Origin: Candidatus Fimimorpha faecalis
GTDB lineage: Bacteria; Bacillota; Clostridia; Lachnospirales; Lachnospiraceae
Direction of reading: 5' to 3'
Length of the DNA stretch: 61,842 bases
NCBI GenBank assembly: GCA_018712075.1
Contig: DVHN01000056.1
Location: forward strand, 1 to 61,842
Part shown: positions 27,814 through 36,473 of the stretch, piece after piece
Position numbering within the stretch: position 1 is the stretch's first letter
Layout of the letters: every line of letters starts with the position of its first letter
The notes under the pieces: generated by a model
Told to the model about the DNA's origin: nothing
Seen by the model: the letters and a program-made list of their open reading frames with translations, nothing else
Database searches by the model: none
Position numbers and translations under genes: made by a program

Positions 27814-28590
27814 TTATCCAAGTGCTACATCCAAAATCATCATCAAAACAAATCCAATCGCAAATCCGATCGTCCCAATATTACTATGCTCTCCTTCGGA
27901 CGCTTCTGGAATTAACTCTTCTACTACAACATAGATCATTGCTCCTGCTGCAAATGCGAGTAAATACGGAATAAACGGCGTAATATGAGCTGCCAGCAGT
28001 ATGGTTAAAAGTCCTCCAATCGGCTCTACAATTCCAGATAAAGAACCATATAAAAACGCTTTGCCTCGACTCATTCCTTCACTTCTCAGCGGCAATGAGA
28101 TAATGGCTCCTTCTGGAAAATTTTGAATTGCAATTCCAATTGATAATGCAAATGCCCCCATCAATGTAATCGCACTATTTCCACTCATTACTCCAGCAAA
28201 TGCAGCACCACTGGAAAGTCCCTCTGGCAAATTATGAAGCGTAACCGCTAGGACAAGCATAGTAGTTTTTTTTAATGCGCATTTTGGTCCTTCTGAATGT
28301 TCACTTCCCAAGTGTAAATGTGGAACTACATGATCCATCAACAATAAAAAACCAATTCCAATTAAAAATCCTACAGCAGCTGGAAGAAATGCCAGCTTTC
28401 CCATATGTTGTGACATATCCATAGACGGAATTAACAAAGACCAAACCGATGCAGCTACCATAACTCCTGACGCAAACCCTAAAAGAGCTTTTTGTACAGG
28501 CGGTTTTAATTCTCCTTTTTGAAAAAATACACATGCTGCACCCAATGTTGTTCCTATAAATGGAATCAATAATCCAATAATAATCTGCAA
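27814..28590 (-). CDS. ZIP-family divalent metal transporter
   Basis: 258 residues with about eight membrane helices, importing Zn or other divalent metal ions in the ZIP/GufA manner. The key metal-site motifs are HNLPEGLSSG in helix IV (near residue 118) and QNFPEGAIISLPLRSEG in helix V (near 150), and a His-rich loop HVVPHLHLGSEH. The start is a TTG at 28590, with GGAGG eight bases before it. It has its own promoter and an unusually long, foldable leader. Confidence 0.9.
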   Translation of the reverse strand: MQIIIGLLIPFIGTTLGAACVFFQKGELKPPVQKALLGFASGVMVAASVWSLLIPSMDMSQHMGKLAFLPAAVGFLIGIGFLLLMDHVVPHLHLGSEHSEGPKCALKKTTMLVLAVTLHNLPEGLSSGAAFAGVMSGNSAITLMGAFALSIGIAIQNFPEGAIISLPLRSEGMSRGKAFLYGSLSGIVEPIGGLLTILLAAHITPFIPYLLAFAAGAMIYVVVEELIPEASEGEHSNIGTIGFAIGFVLMMILDVALG

Positions 28591-28753
28591 ACTATAATCC
28601 TCCTACTCTTAAATACGATAAAAATCCCATAACGATAAATGATCCTGTGTAAACACGATCTGCTTCATGGCAACGGGCTAACCTGTATAAAACATGAATT
28701 GTAAATACAGGCTGCGATTGCAAGAACACCTGTGTGCAAAGCAATCAACTTTT
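28591..28753 (-). promoter_or_regulatory. Long structured 5' leader of the ZIP transporter gene
   Basis: About 160 bases between the predicted start of transcription and the TTG. Potential stems on the minus strand: GATTGC/GCAATC, CCTGTAT/ATACAGG, and GATC-GTG/CAC-GATC enclosed by CCAT/ATGG. It resembles no riboswitch class that I can name (checked by eye against yybP-ykoY, NiCo, M-box and B12 features). A metal-sensing leader is only an inference from the gene it precedes. The wider gap to bioY (28591-28954) holds this leader, the two divergent promoters and the operator-like repeats. Confidence 0.4.
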
Positions 28754-28759
28754 CTCTAG

Positions 28760-28788
28760 ATTATAGTATGATTTTAGTGAGAAAACAA
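28760..28788 (-). promoter_or_regulatory. Promoter of the ZIP transporter gene
   Basis: Perfect -10 TATAAT (28765-28760) and -35 TTGTTT (28788-28783), spacer 17, on the minus strand. Confidence 0.65.
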
Positions 28789-28844
28789 CATAAAATTATC
28801 ATTTTTTCTTCTGGAAAAAAATTCATATCCATTCTTCCTATGTT

Positions 28845-28945
28845 CAATTGTTAACCTTATAGGTTGACATTTTATTTTTTTCTGTTATAGTTATTATAAA
28901 AGTGGTGCCTGCAAAGTAGGCATGAAATTTTAAGTTAACAATTGG
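28845..28945. promoter_or_regulatory. BirA-operator-like inverted repeats around the bioY promoter
   Basis: A palindrome TGTTAACC-TTATA-GGTTGACA (28849-28869) overlaps the bioY -35. A 14-base motif CAATTGTTAACCTT (28845-28858) recurs inverted at 28932-28945 over the ribosome site. TTGTTAAC is the half-site type bound by biotin repressor BirA, and birA is the second gene of the unit, so biotin-dependent self-control is likely. The 5-base spacing within the palindrome differs from the longer spacing usual for BirA sites. Confidence 0.6.
28864..28891 (+). promoter_or_regulatory. Strong promoter of bioY-birA
   Basis: Perfect -35 TTGACA (28864-28869), 16-base spacer, extended -10 TGTTATAGT (hexamer TATAGT at 28886-28891). 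Confidence 0.8.
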
Positions 28946-28954
28946 AGGATTATT

Positions 28955-29500
28955 ATGAAACAAACGACCCATTCCCTTGTATTAGCAGCCCTGTTTGCTG
29001 CACTCTGTGCCGTATGCAGTCAAATCGCAATTCCACTTCCAATGGTTCCAATCAATTTGGCATTGTTCGCAGTTCATTTATCAGGAGCAATATTAGGTGT
29101 TCGCTATGGTTTCCTTAGTATGCTGATCTATTTGATTCTTGGAATCGTTGGAGTACCAGTTTTTCAGGGACTGGCCGCTGGTCCAGGCGTACTGCTCGGT
29201 CCAACAGGAGGCTACATTATCGGATATCTTGCCGCTGCCGCTGTATCTGGATTTATTACTTCTCATTTTGGACATCGCTTTTCTACTTTATGTATTGGCA
29301 TGGGAATCGGCACAATTTTATGCTATACAATCGGTACAATTTGGTTTATAATTATTACAAAAACAGGAATATTACAAAGCTTAAGTGTTTGTGTAATTCC
29401 ATTTTTACCAGGCGACGTGATCAAGATTTTACTTGCAGCCATCTTAGCCAAACGGTTGTATCCTGTATTATTACCCAAAATTTATTCCACTCACGGTTAA
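28955..29500 (+). CDS. bioY: Biotin transporter BioY (ECF S component)
   Basis: Substrate-binding membrane subunit for biotin uptake through an energy-coupling factor transporter. 181 residues, six hydrophobic helices. Family segments: ALCAVCSQIAIPLPMVPINL near the N-terminus, FQGLAAGPGVLLGPTGGY (the biotin pocket region) near residue 75, and PFLPGDVIKILLAA near the C-terminus. Start at 28955 follows TTGGAGG. No EcfA/T genes are in the window. Co-regulated with birA, which makes sense for an auxotroph that scavenges biotin. Confidence 0.95.
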   Translation: MKQTTHSLVLAALFAALCAVCSQIAIPLPMVPINLALFAVHLSGAILGVRYGFLSMLIYLILGIVGVPVFQGLAAGPGVLLGPTGGYIIGYLAAAAVSGFITSHFGHRFSTLCIGMGIGTILCYTIGTIWFIIITKTGILQSLSVCVIPFLPGDVIKILLAAILAKRLYPVLLPKIYSTHG

Positions 29501-29564
29501 AGGTCTCAAAGTCAATCTTCCCGTCACGCTGATTCACTGAACTATTATAATAAGGAGCTGACCT

Positions 29565-30533
29565 ATGTCTTTAAAAGAACAAGTACTTCGCATACTAACC
29601 GAACGAAGGGGAGAGGCAGTATCTGGACAATGGCTGGCAGATCAATTCCATGTCTCACGAGCTGCTGTCTGGAAAGTAATTCGTGCACTAAAAGAAGACG
29701 GACATTTCATTCAAGCTGGACAAAACCGTGGTTATACTTTACTTCCAAACAGTGATGTTTTAAGTGTAACAGCGATTGCTCCGCTGCTCCTTCCCCCTCT
29801 TCGTTCCGAACTTCTTACCATTGTATCTCAATGCTCCTGTACTAACGATTTGGCTCGGCAACTTGCCATACAATCTGCCCCAGCTGGCAGCTCTGTTCTA
29901 GCCGATACTCAGACAAATGGACGGGGACGTCAAAGACGCAGTTTTTATTCTCCACCAGGCGGACTATATTTATCCATGCTTTTACGTCCTTCTCTATCCA
30001 TGCAGGAATCTACCTTCTTAACAATCGCTGCCGCAGTTGCCGTATGCCGTGCTGTAAAAAAAATATGTAACATCCCTCTTGAAATCAAATGGGTCAATGA
30101 CCTTTTTCTAAACGGAAAGAAAGTTGGAGGAATATTGACTGAAGCAGTTACTGATTTGGAAGGTGATACGTTTGAATATGCAATCGTTGGAATTGGTCTA
30201 AATATTTTCTTCCGTGAAGCCATTCCAGATGAACTGGCTTCGATTGTAACTTCTCTTTATGACATAGAACCAGATGGAGCCATTCGCTGTCAACTTACAG
30301 CAGCTATTTTAAATGAATTATATCAATTGGAACAAAATCCCTGCTCTTCCTTAAAAGAGTATCGGGCGCTTAACTTTGTTCCTGGCAGAAAGATCCAGAT
30401 TATTTCAGGAATTCGGACAGGAACGGCAAAGGCTCTCTCCATTACAGATCAAGGACAATTACTCGTGGAGTATCCCGATCACACTCAAATAACATTAAAT
30501 GGTGGAGAAATACAAATTATGGATATTGTATAA
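29565..30533 (+). CDS. birA: Bifunctional biotin-[acetyl-CoA-carboxylase] ligase / biotin operon repressor
   Basis: Attaches biotin to carboxylase carriers and, as the biotinyl-AMP-bound dimer, represses biotin genes. 322 residues: an N-terminal winged HTH (about residues 15-60, WLADQFHVSRAAVWKVIRAL), the catalytic domain with the biotinyl-AMP loop GRGRQRRSFYSPPGG near residue 118, KWVNDLFLNGKKVGGIL near 178, and a C-terminal SH3-like domain. The presence of the HTH makes it a group II, regulatory BirA. Start follows AAGGAG by seven bases. Confidence 0.96.
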   Translation: MSLKEQVLRILTERRGEAVSGQWLADQFHVSRAAVWKVIRALKEDGHFIQAGQNRGYTLLPNSDVLSVTAIAPLLLPPLRSELLTIVSQCSCTNDLARQLAIQSAPAGSSVLADTQTNGRGRQRRSFYSPPGGLYLSMLLRPSLSMQESTFLTIAAAVAVCRAVKKICNIPLEIKWVNDLFLNGKKVGGILTEAVTDLEGDTFEYAIVGIGLNIFFREAIPDELASIVTSLYDIEPDGAIRCQLTAAILNELYQLEQNPCSSLKEYRALNFVPGRKIQIISGIRTGTAKALSITDQGQLLVEYPDHTQITLNGGEIQIMDIV

Positions 30534-30540
30534 CAGTTAC

Positions 30541-30587
30541 AAAAAACCAATGGAATTTAATTCAAAATTAATCTCCATTGGTTTTTT
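30541..30587. terminator. Bidirectional terminator between birA and the mannanase gene
   Basis: Arms AAAACCAATGGA / TCCATTGGTTTT with A- and T-runs on both outer sides, so it can end birA (plus) and the 30608-34252 gene (minus). Confidence 0.85.
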
Positions 30588-30607
30588 ATTATTCCTTTTT
30601 TAATTAT

Positions 30608-33600
30608 TTATCTTTTCACAAGACGAATTTCAATTGCTTCCAGTCTCAAATTCTTTCCTGTTGTACCTGACATTGCATCGTCTCTTACCCAATTCTGCCA
30701 GCCTTCGTTTTGGACATGTGTACGATATTCTACATGGTATTTCTGAGCTAACTCTCCTGTTAAGCGAATTTGAATCGCTTCTAACCGCAAACTTCTGCCC
30801 TTTGTTCCTGCCATCGCTCCGTTTGCTACATAATCCTGCCAGCCATCATTTTGGACATGGGTACGGTACTCTACATTTCCACTCAATCCATCTCCATCTA
30901 CCTGAATTTCGATTGCTTCCAATCGCAAGTTTCTGCCTGTGGTTCCCGATGTTATTCCACCTGTTACATAGTCTTGCCAACCGTCATTTTGGACATGCGT
31001 ACGGTAACGAATCGTTGGATTTGCGACTTTCTCATTTGTTAGATAAGCATTTTCTGTACTGCCTGGAGCTGCTGCTCCTTTTTCTACTAAGCGAATTTCG
31101 ATTGCTTCCAGTCTCTTGGATAATCCTGCGCTTCCTGATTTTCCATCATTGACTGCCCATCCAAGCCAACCTTTGTCTTGAATATGGGTACGATAATAAA
31201 TATCATATTTTTCTGCAATTGCTCCCGTTAAACGGATTTGAATGGCTTCTAATCTTAAGTTTCTGTTCGTTGTTCCCGACATAGCTCCGTCTGCTACGTA
31301 ATCCTGCCAGCCATCGTTCTGGACATGCGTACGATATTCTACACCTCCTCCAATTGCATTATTATCCAGACGAATTTCAATTCCTTCTAGTCTTAGGCTC
31401 TTACCCTTTGTTCCAGACATCATTCCGTCTGCTACAAATTCTTGCCAGCCATCGTTTTGTACATGCGTACGATAAGAGATCGATAACGGCTTTTGTACTG
31501 GAGTCGTATCTTCATATGTAATTTCTGTTACATCGGTCTGGACTGCTTTCATATCATCAAAATACATGACAGAATCGACGGTCCAAGCTCCTGTTGTTCC
31601 TTCTGCTGGAATGGTATTACACCAAATTCCTGCTCTTGTAATATTGGCTGGATCAAAAGTTCCATTGGATTTTCCTTTTAGAGCAGAAAATGGAATTGTT
31701 ACAAGTTTTGCTTCTGTTGTAGATGCAAACTCATTTAGAAATACTTCAAAATCTTCTCCGTTGCTCGTAAGCTGAATCACTAATTTCTGCCCATTTCCAT
31801 CTGGCCGAATCCAAAGCTGCAATGCGTTGAACTTGCTCCAATCCACTTCCATGGATCGAGTCATTCCTGCCCATCCTTCACTTACTTTTTCCGTAGAAAT
31901 ATGATATTGAAATTCTAATCCATATTCCCCAGAATTTTTATATTCCGTACTAAGTGTTGGATTTAAACTGCATCCCGTTCCGGTATTGGTAGCCCATTCA
32001 TTCAATAACAATGCCTGTTCTCCAAAATAACTTTCAAAATCATCCACTACCGTTGGATCTTTTTCCTGTTCTGCAATATTATACATTGCTGCAATGGTAT
32101 TCAAAATAGTTCCATCATATACTAAATCCATCGTTCCGATAGTAGCTCCCATTTCTTCTAACTGCTGAGCAGTTAATTCAGCGGTATAAACGGTTTCGAT
32201 TGCATTTAATATTGCATCCTCTCCAGCATATGGAGCTGCTTCAATTGTAATCTTTTTTGTTTTTTCTTTATTATAGAGTACAAACTCTACTTTTTTGGAA
32301 GGATCTGCATGTTTCACATTTGCTAATAATGTAGTTGCCTCTAACACACGGGAGTTAGAAGTTGGAGCCATAATATATCCAGATGTCTGCTGAGAATTTA
32401 CGGTAACATCTGGCATAGCTTCATAGAATGTAACACCGTCTGCAAAGACAGAGCTTTTTTCATTGTAGAATTTAATAAATTCATTTACCATCTCATGTCC
32501 CCGTGTTGCACTAACCATATATGGTGCAAAAAAGTTTGACTTTGCATCAAAATTTGCCCATACCATATAATATGGCATGTCGGACTCCGATACTATTTGA
32601 TTTACTTCTGAAAACCATTCCAAACGTTTATTGCCAGAAGGAGCAATTCCGCCATAATTATTTCCATCTCCTAAAGAAGTTTGTACACGCATTCCCGTTT
32701 CAGAAACAGTCGCTAATTTTCCATGTTTCTGTGCTACACTTTGCACTAACTCTACAGTTTCTTGGAATGAGTTCATCCATCCATCGGTTTCGGTTGGATT
32801 ATCATGATACATATCAAACGCAATAATATCAATATATTCATCACCAGGATAACGAGATTCATATTGTTCTATACTGTCAAATGGCCCATTTGGAGAATAG
32901 ATATAGAGGAAATTATGAACATCTTTTACATCTCTTAAATACTGTACCGTATAGCGGTATACGTTTTTATAACCTTCTTCATCACAAAACGCAGCTCCCC
33001 ACCAAAACCAACTTCCATTATTTTCATGAAGCGGACGGAATAAAACTGGTATATTCTGTTCTGCTAAAATATGAGCATATTTTGCAATCAAATCCAAATA
33101 TCCATTATAAACCTCATTTAAGTCACCGCCTGGAAGAATTCGAGACATCACATCTCCAGTTGTAACACCTGGACTATATCCAGAATAATCATATCCTCCA
33201 TTTGCAGTTCTTGGTTTTTCCGCTACTTGAGCAAAATTTGGCATATGTGCAGATAGTGTAATAATTCCGCCTTGCTGTGCTGCCTCAATGGAAATCGCCG
33301 CTGCTTCATCCACCGAATCCGTTTGTCCATCTGGTAAAGACAATTCTGCTCCCGTAAAAGATAATGTATCAATACCACAAATGGCTGCAATTGAACCCGT
33401 AATATCTTTTGTGTCTGAATTAGTAGATCCCTCGTAACTACTTCCGCCTTTATGATGCGTGTCATTTTGATGTCCATACAAAACATAATCGGTCTTTCCA
33501 ACCGCTTGTAGGTAAGCCATTAAGCCAGCTGTACTTACATCTGCATTTTCATCCACTAATGAAACCGTATCCGAATAGGTGAGTCCCTCCGTTTTAGAAG

Positions 33601-34252
33601 CTTGTCCAACTTGTTCCGTTACATCTACATAAATGTCTTCCACTTCCTCTGCATATAATGTAATATTGTCCAGCAGAATATCACCTGTATAATCCGTCAT
33701 GGAACCAATTACACCAAGCAATAATGTTCCGACTTCCTGTGTTGTTGGATCAAACTGCAACGTAATACTGCCTTTACAATATCCGTTTTCTAAAGATTCC
33801 CCTTCCATTGTCACAGCTTTATACACATCAAACGCTTCATTCGCAAATGCCTTCATATTAAAACTTCCTGTTGTCATAGCAGCTGGATTATAATAAAAAT
33901 CACAGCTTAGGGAAGTTGCACCTGCCAGTTTTGCATTGGAGTTTTGAACTTTCACTTCACTCCAACTAATCTCTGAATCATAAGCTACCGATAATTTCAA
34001 TGCACCTGAACCAACTGTTTCTGAATCATAGGCAATCGAGACCTCTCCATCATAGGCATAACTTCCTCCATTTTCCCATCCATCCAGTCCTGTCTGTGCA
34101 TCATCAAAATCCCATTGCTCAATCACTTCTGCCTGCTGTTGTGCGTTAGTTTGCTCCGATGCAGCCATTACAGAGGCAGGAAAAGCAGAAACTGTAAGGG
34201 TTGCTGCCAATGCACAGGCCGCAATTTGTTTCCATTGTTTCTTTTTTTTCAT
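30608..34252 (-). CDS. Secreted GH26 endo-beta-mannanase with CBM and six ChW repeats
   Basis: About 1214 residues. A signal peptide (KKKKQWKQIAACALAATL to an Ala-x-Ala-like end near residue 31) is followed by a beta-sandwich region (50-200), a GH26 catalytic domain (about 225-600) with acid/base Glu in RPLHENNGSWFWWG (about 412) and nucleophile Glu in TVSETGMR (about 520), a carbohydrate-binding-like domain (735-905), and six ChW repeats to the end. GH26 enzymes mostly cut beta-mannan; the mannan link is inference. ChW repeats are thought to aid surface or protein binding. The start at 34252 has AAAGGA nine bases upstream; an ATG at 34258 is too close to it. Confidence 0.87.
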   Translation of the reverse strand: MKKKKQWKQIAACALAATLTVSAFPASVMAASEQTNAQQQAEVIEQWDFDDAQTGLDGWENGGSYAYDGEVSIAYDSETVGSGALKLSVAYDSEISWSEVKVQNSNAKLAGATSLSCDFYYNPAAMTTGSFNMKAFANEAFDVYKAVTMEGESLENGYCKGSITLQFDPTTQEVGTLLLGVIGSMTDYTGDILLDNITLYAEEVEDIYVDVTEQVGQASKTEGLTYSDTVSLVDENADVSTAGLMAYLQAVGKTDYVLYGHQNDTHHKGGSSYEGSTNSDTKDITGSIAAICGIDTLSFTGAELSLPDGQTDSVDEAAAISIEAAQQGGIITLSAHMPNFAQVAEKPRTANGGYDYSGYSPGVTTGDVMSRILPGGDLNEVYNGYLDLIAKYAHILAEQNIPVLFRPLHENNGSWFWWGAAFCDEEGYKNVYRYTVQYLRDVKDVHNFLYIYSPNGPFDSIEQYESRYPGDEYIDIIAFDMYHDNPTETDGWMNSFQETVELVQSVAQKHGKLATVSETGMRVQTSLGDGNNYGGIAPSGNKRLEWFSEVNQIVSESDMPYYMVWANFDAKSNFFAPYMVSATRGHEMVNEFIKFYNEKSSVFADGVTFYEAMPDVTVNSQQTSGYIMAPTSNSRVLEATTLLANVKHADPSKKVEFVLYNKEKTKKITIEAAPYAGEDAILNAIETVYTAELTAQQLEEMGATIGTMDLVYDGTILNTIAAMYNIAEQEKDPTVVDDFESYFGEQALLLNEWATNTGTGCSLNPTLSTEYKNSGEYGLEFQYHISTEKVSEGWAGMTRSMEVDWSKFNALQLWIRPDGNGQKLVIQLTSNGEDFEVFLNEFASTTEAKLVTIPFSALKGKSNGTFDPANITRAGIWCNTIPAEGTTGAWTVDSVMYFDDMKAVQTDVTEITYEDTTPVQKPLSISYRTHVQNDGWQEFVADGMMSGTKGKSLRLEGIEIRLDNNAIGGGVEYRTHVQNDGWQDYVADGAMSGTTNRNLRLEAIQIRLTGAIAEKYDIYYRTHIQDKGWLGWAVNDGKSGSAGLSKRLEAIEIRLVEKGAAAPGSTENAYLTNEKVANPTIRYRTHVQNDGWQDYVTGGITSGTTGRNLRLEAIEIQVDGDGLSGNVEYRTHVQNDGWQDYVANGAMAGTKGRSLRLEAIQIRLTGELAQKYHVEYRTHVQNEGWQNWVRDDAMSGTTGKNLRLEAIEIRLVKR
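30611..31480 (-). repeat. Six tandem ChW (clostridial hydrophobic W) repeats
   Basis: Units of about 45 residues share YRTHVQNDGWQ..., a Gly-Ala/Met-Ser-Gly-Thr turn and (R/N)LRLEAIEIRL. They form two triplets separated by an approximately 20-residue linker (KGAAAPGSTENAYLTNEKV); unit 3 of each triplet diverges most. Near-identical blocks imply recent duplication. Confidence 0.85.
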
Positions 34253-34276
34253 AAGCATACGTCCTTTCTTTAATTA

Positions 34277-34302
34277 AAGTTAATTTAATTAATATTTAAC
34301 TT
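34277..34302 (-). promoter_or_regulatory. AT-rich palindrome over the mannanase transcription start
   Basis: AAGTTAA-N12-TTAACTT sits immediately after the predicted -10 (34309-34314), the usual place for a repressor operator. The repressor is unknown; substrate-controlled expression is inferred. Confidence 0.5.
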
Positions 34303-34308
34303 AATTTA

Positions 34309-34337
34309 ATATTACCAAATTAACTCTTTTCTTTCAA
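34309..34337 (-). promoter_or_regulatory. Promoter of the mannanase gene
   Basis: -35 TTGAAA (34337-34332), 17-base spacer, -10 TAATAT (34314-34309) with TGG directly before it (extended -10). The -10 hexamer itself is weak, in keeping with regulated expression. Confidence 0.6.
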
Positions 34338-34392
34338 GTATATTTTATTGATATTTATGTACTTTCTTGTTTTTTTCAATTTTATACATAAA

Positions 34393-34449
34393 AAAATAGG
34401 CAATGTCTCCATATACATTTGATTTTATATTATGTGACTTGCCTATTTT
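34393..34449 (-). terminator. Terminator of the idnO-like gene
   Basis: Perfect 11-base arms AAAATAGGCAA / TTGCCTATTTT around a ~35-base loop, followed on the minus strand by seven T. It lies 40 bases after the 34488-35291 stop. Confidence 0.75.
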
Positions 34450-34487
34450 CATCCATTATTAATTTAATTTTTTTAAGCTAATTTTCT

Positions 34488-35291
34488 TTATTGCGGCTGT
34501 TTTCCAATATATGCCATAATTCCACCGTCTACATACAAAATATGTCCATTTACAAAATTGGATGCATCGGAAGCTAAAAATACTGCTGGTCCCATTAAAT
34601 CTTCTGCCGTTCCCCAACGTTCTGCTGGAGTTTTTCCAATAATAAAACGATCAAACGGATGTCTGGAACCATCTGCCTGTCTTTGGCGAAGTGGTTCGGT
34701 CTGTGGTGTTGCAATATAACCAGGCCCTATTCCATTGCATTGAATATTATATGCTCCGTATTCAGAGGCAATATTTTTCGTAAGCATTTTTAATCCGCCC
34801 TTTGCTGCTGCATAGGCAGATACGGTTTCCCGTCCCATCTCACTCATCATGGAGCAAATATTAATAATTTTTCCATGTCCCTTTTGAATCATACCTGGAA
34901 TTACTGCCTTGGACATAAGAAAGACTGCGTTTAAATCAATATCAATAACCTGACGAAATTCTGCTGCACTCATCTCCAACATTGGAATACGTTTGATGAT
35001 TCCTGCATTATTTACTAAAATATCAATCGTTCCCAGCTCTTTTTCAATGTCAGAAACCATCTTTGCTATCTGATCTTCATCCGTAACATCACAGAGATAG
35101 CCTCTTGCATCAATGCCTTTTTCTTTGTAGTCACTCAATGCCTTCTCCATATGCTGTTGTCCACGACAATTAAATGCAATTTTAGCACCTGCCCCCGCCA
35201 GTGCCTCTGCAATCGAAAATCCGATTCCATATGCCGCTCCTGTTACCAATGCTACTTTTCCTTCTAATGAAAAATAATTTCGTTGCTTCAT
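34488..35291 (-). CDS. Gluconate 5-dehydrogenase-like SDR
   Basis: Short-chain dehydrogenase of 267 residues. Nucleotide motif VALVTGAAYGIGFSIAEAL near residue 14, NNAGII near 95, catalytic Ser in ICSMMSEMGRE, and catalytic YAAAKGGL (Tyr/Lys). The C-terminal block ATPQTEPLRQRQADGSRHPF and the GGIMAYIGKQP end match gluconate 5-dehydrogenases (IdnO/Gno), which reduce 5-keto-gluconate with NAD(P)H. The related KduD 2-deoxy-gluconate dehydrogenase is the main alternative. No transporter or sugar-acid gene is next to it. Start follows GGAGG. Confidence 0.82.
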   Translation of the reverse strand: MKQRNYFSLEGKVALVTGAAYGIGFSIAEALAGAGAKIAFNCRGQQHMEKALSDYKEKGIDARGYLCDVTDEDQIAKMVSDIEKELGTIDILVNNAGIIKRIPMLEMSAAEFRQVIDIDLNAVFLMSKAVIPGMIQKGHGKIINICSMMSEMGRETVSAYAAAKGGLKMLTKNIASEYGAYNIQCNGIGPGYIATPQTEPLRQRQADGSRHPFDRFIIGKTPAERWGTAEDLMGPAVFLASDASNFVNGHILYVDGGIMAYIGKQPQ

Positions 35292-35354
35292 TGTAAACCT
35301 CCTTGTTTTTTGCTTCCCTTGTGATAAAATAATCGTTTCTTGTTACATATTTTT

Positions 35355-35360
35355 ATTATA
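35355..35360 (-). promoter_or_regulatory. -10 element of the idnO-like gene
   Basis: TATAAT preceded by TGA (extended -10) in the 149-base gap upstream; no clear -35 hexamer at the right distance. Confidence 0.5.
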
Positions 35361-35440
35361 TCACAACATTTTTTCCATTTACTATTATTTTTTATTAGAA
35401 ACATTGCAAATATTGAACAATCCGATGAAATATACCTAAA

Positions 35441-36451
35441 TTATTTATTTAAATGCAGAGAAAAACTTTCTGTTGTACGTTCCCGAAGCATTAAATCAAA
35501 TACGGCTTCTCTTGCGGAACGATTATGGAATAACACTTCATTCACTTCCTGAATAATCGGAAGGTCTACATGATATTTTTCACCAAGCTTTAAAGCTGCC
35601 TTCGCAGAATAAACTCCTTCTACCACCATATGAACTTCATTCATTGCTTCCTGCATTGTATAACCTTTTCCAATTAAAATACCTGCACGGCGGTTACGGC
35701 TATGCATACTTGCACAGGTTACAATCAAATCACCAATCCCAGAAAGACCACAGAATGTCTCAAACTTTCCGCCCATCTCACATCCAAGCCGGGCAATCTC
35801 TACGATTCCTCTCGTAATCAACGCTGCCTTTGCATTATCTCCACATCCCAATCCATCCGCAATACCCGCAGCCAATGCGATTACATTTTTTAGCGATCCT
35901 CCAAGTTCGATTCCTAATACATCCAAACTAGTATAGACACGAAACGTTGGTGCCATAAAGAAGTTTTGTACTGTCTCCGCTGTTTCCATCGTTTTCGCAC
36001 CTGCTACACAAGTAGTTGGAAGGCTTTTGCTTACTTCTTCCGCATGACTTGGACCAGATAGTACCGCTACATTAGCCTGAGGAATTTCCTCTTCAATCTG
36101 CTGTGAAAGAGTCATTAATGTATCTTCTTCAATTCCCTTTGCTACATTGACAATTAGCTGACCTTCTGGAATAATATCTGCCATTTTTTTGCTTGTGGAT
36201 CTGGTAAAAATAGACGGCACTGCCATAACAATTAGCTCTTTTTCTTTACATGCTTCTTCCAAATCTCCTGTAAACTGAATTCCTTCTGGAATATGTACTC
36301 CAGGCAGACTTTTATGTTCTCTCTGCTCTGAGAGCATTGTTATTTCCTCTGGAATTGCAGACCAGGCAACTACATGATGTCCATTTTCATGAAGTAAAAT
36401 TGCAAGAGTCGTTCCCCATGTACCAGTACCAATTACACTTACATTTGCCAT
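35441..36451 (-). CDS. gpsA: NAD(P)H-dependent glycerol-3-phosphate dehydrogenase
   Basis: Makes sn-glycerol 3-phosphate from DHAP for phospholipid synthesis. 336 residues from the MANVSV start at 36451, with AAAGGAG upstream; the 50-residue upstream extension overlaps plsY and is not credible. Motifs: VSVIGTGTWGTTLAILL (NAD), catalytic Lys in GGSLKNVIALAAGI, and GLSGIGDLIVTC. The next gene upstream, plsY, uses its product, so the two are metabolically paired. Confidence 0.96.
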   Translation of the reverse strand: MANVSVIGTGTWGTTLAILLHENGHHVVAWSAIPEEITMLSEQREHKSLPGVHIPEGIQFTGDLEEACKEKELIVMAVPSIFTRSTSKKMADIIPEGQLIVNVAKGIEEDTLMTLSQQIEEEIPQANVAVLSGPSHAEEVSKSLPTTCVAGAKTMETAETVQNFFMAPTFRVYTSLDVLGIELGGSLKNVIALAAGIADGLGCGDNAKAALITRGIVEIARLGCEMGGKFETFCGLSGIGDLIVTCASMHSRNRRAGILIGKGYTMQEAMNEVHMVVEGVYSAKAALKLGEKYHVDLPIIQEVNEVLFHNRSAREAVFDLMLRERTTESFSLHLNK

Positions 36452-36473
36452 AATGATTCTCCTTTTCCCAAAT

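Noticed and set aside
28591-28753. Assignment of the ZIP leader to a known riboswitch (yybP-ykoY, NiCo, M-box, cobalamin)
   Set aside because: None of the conserved core sequences of those classes could be found by eye.
30611-31480. Direct repeats that might be a CRISPR array
   Set aside because: They are translated in one continuous frame as ChW protein repeats of unequal length, with no short identical repeats and unique spacers.
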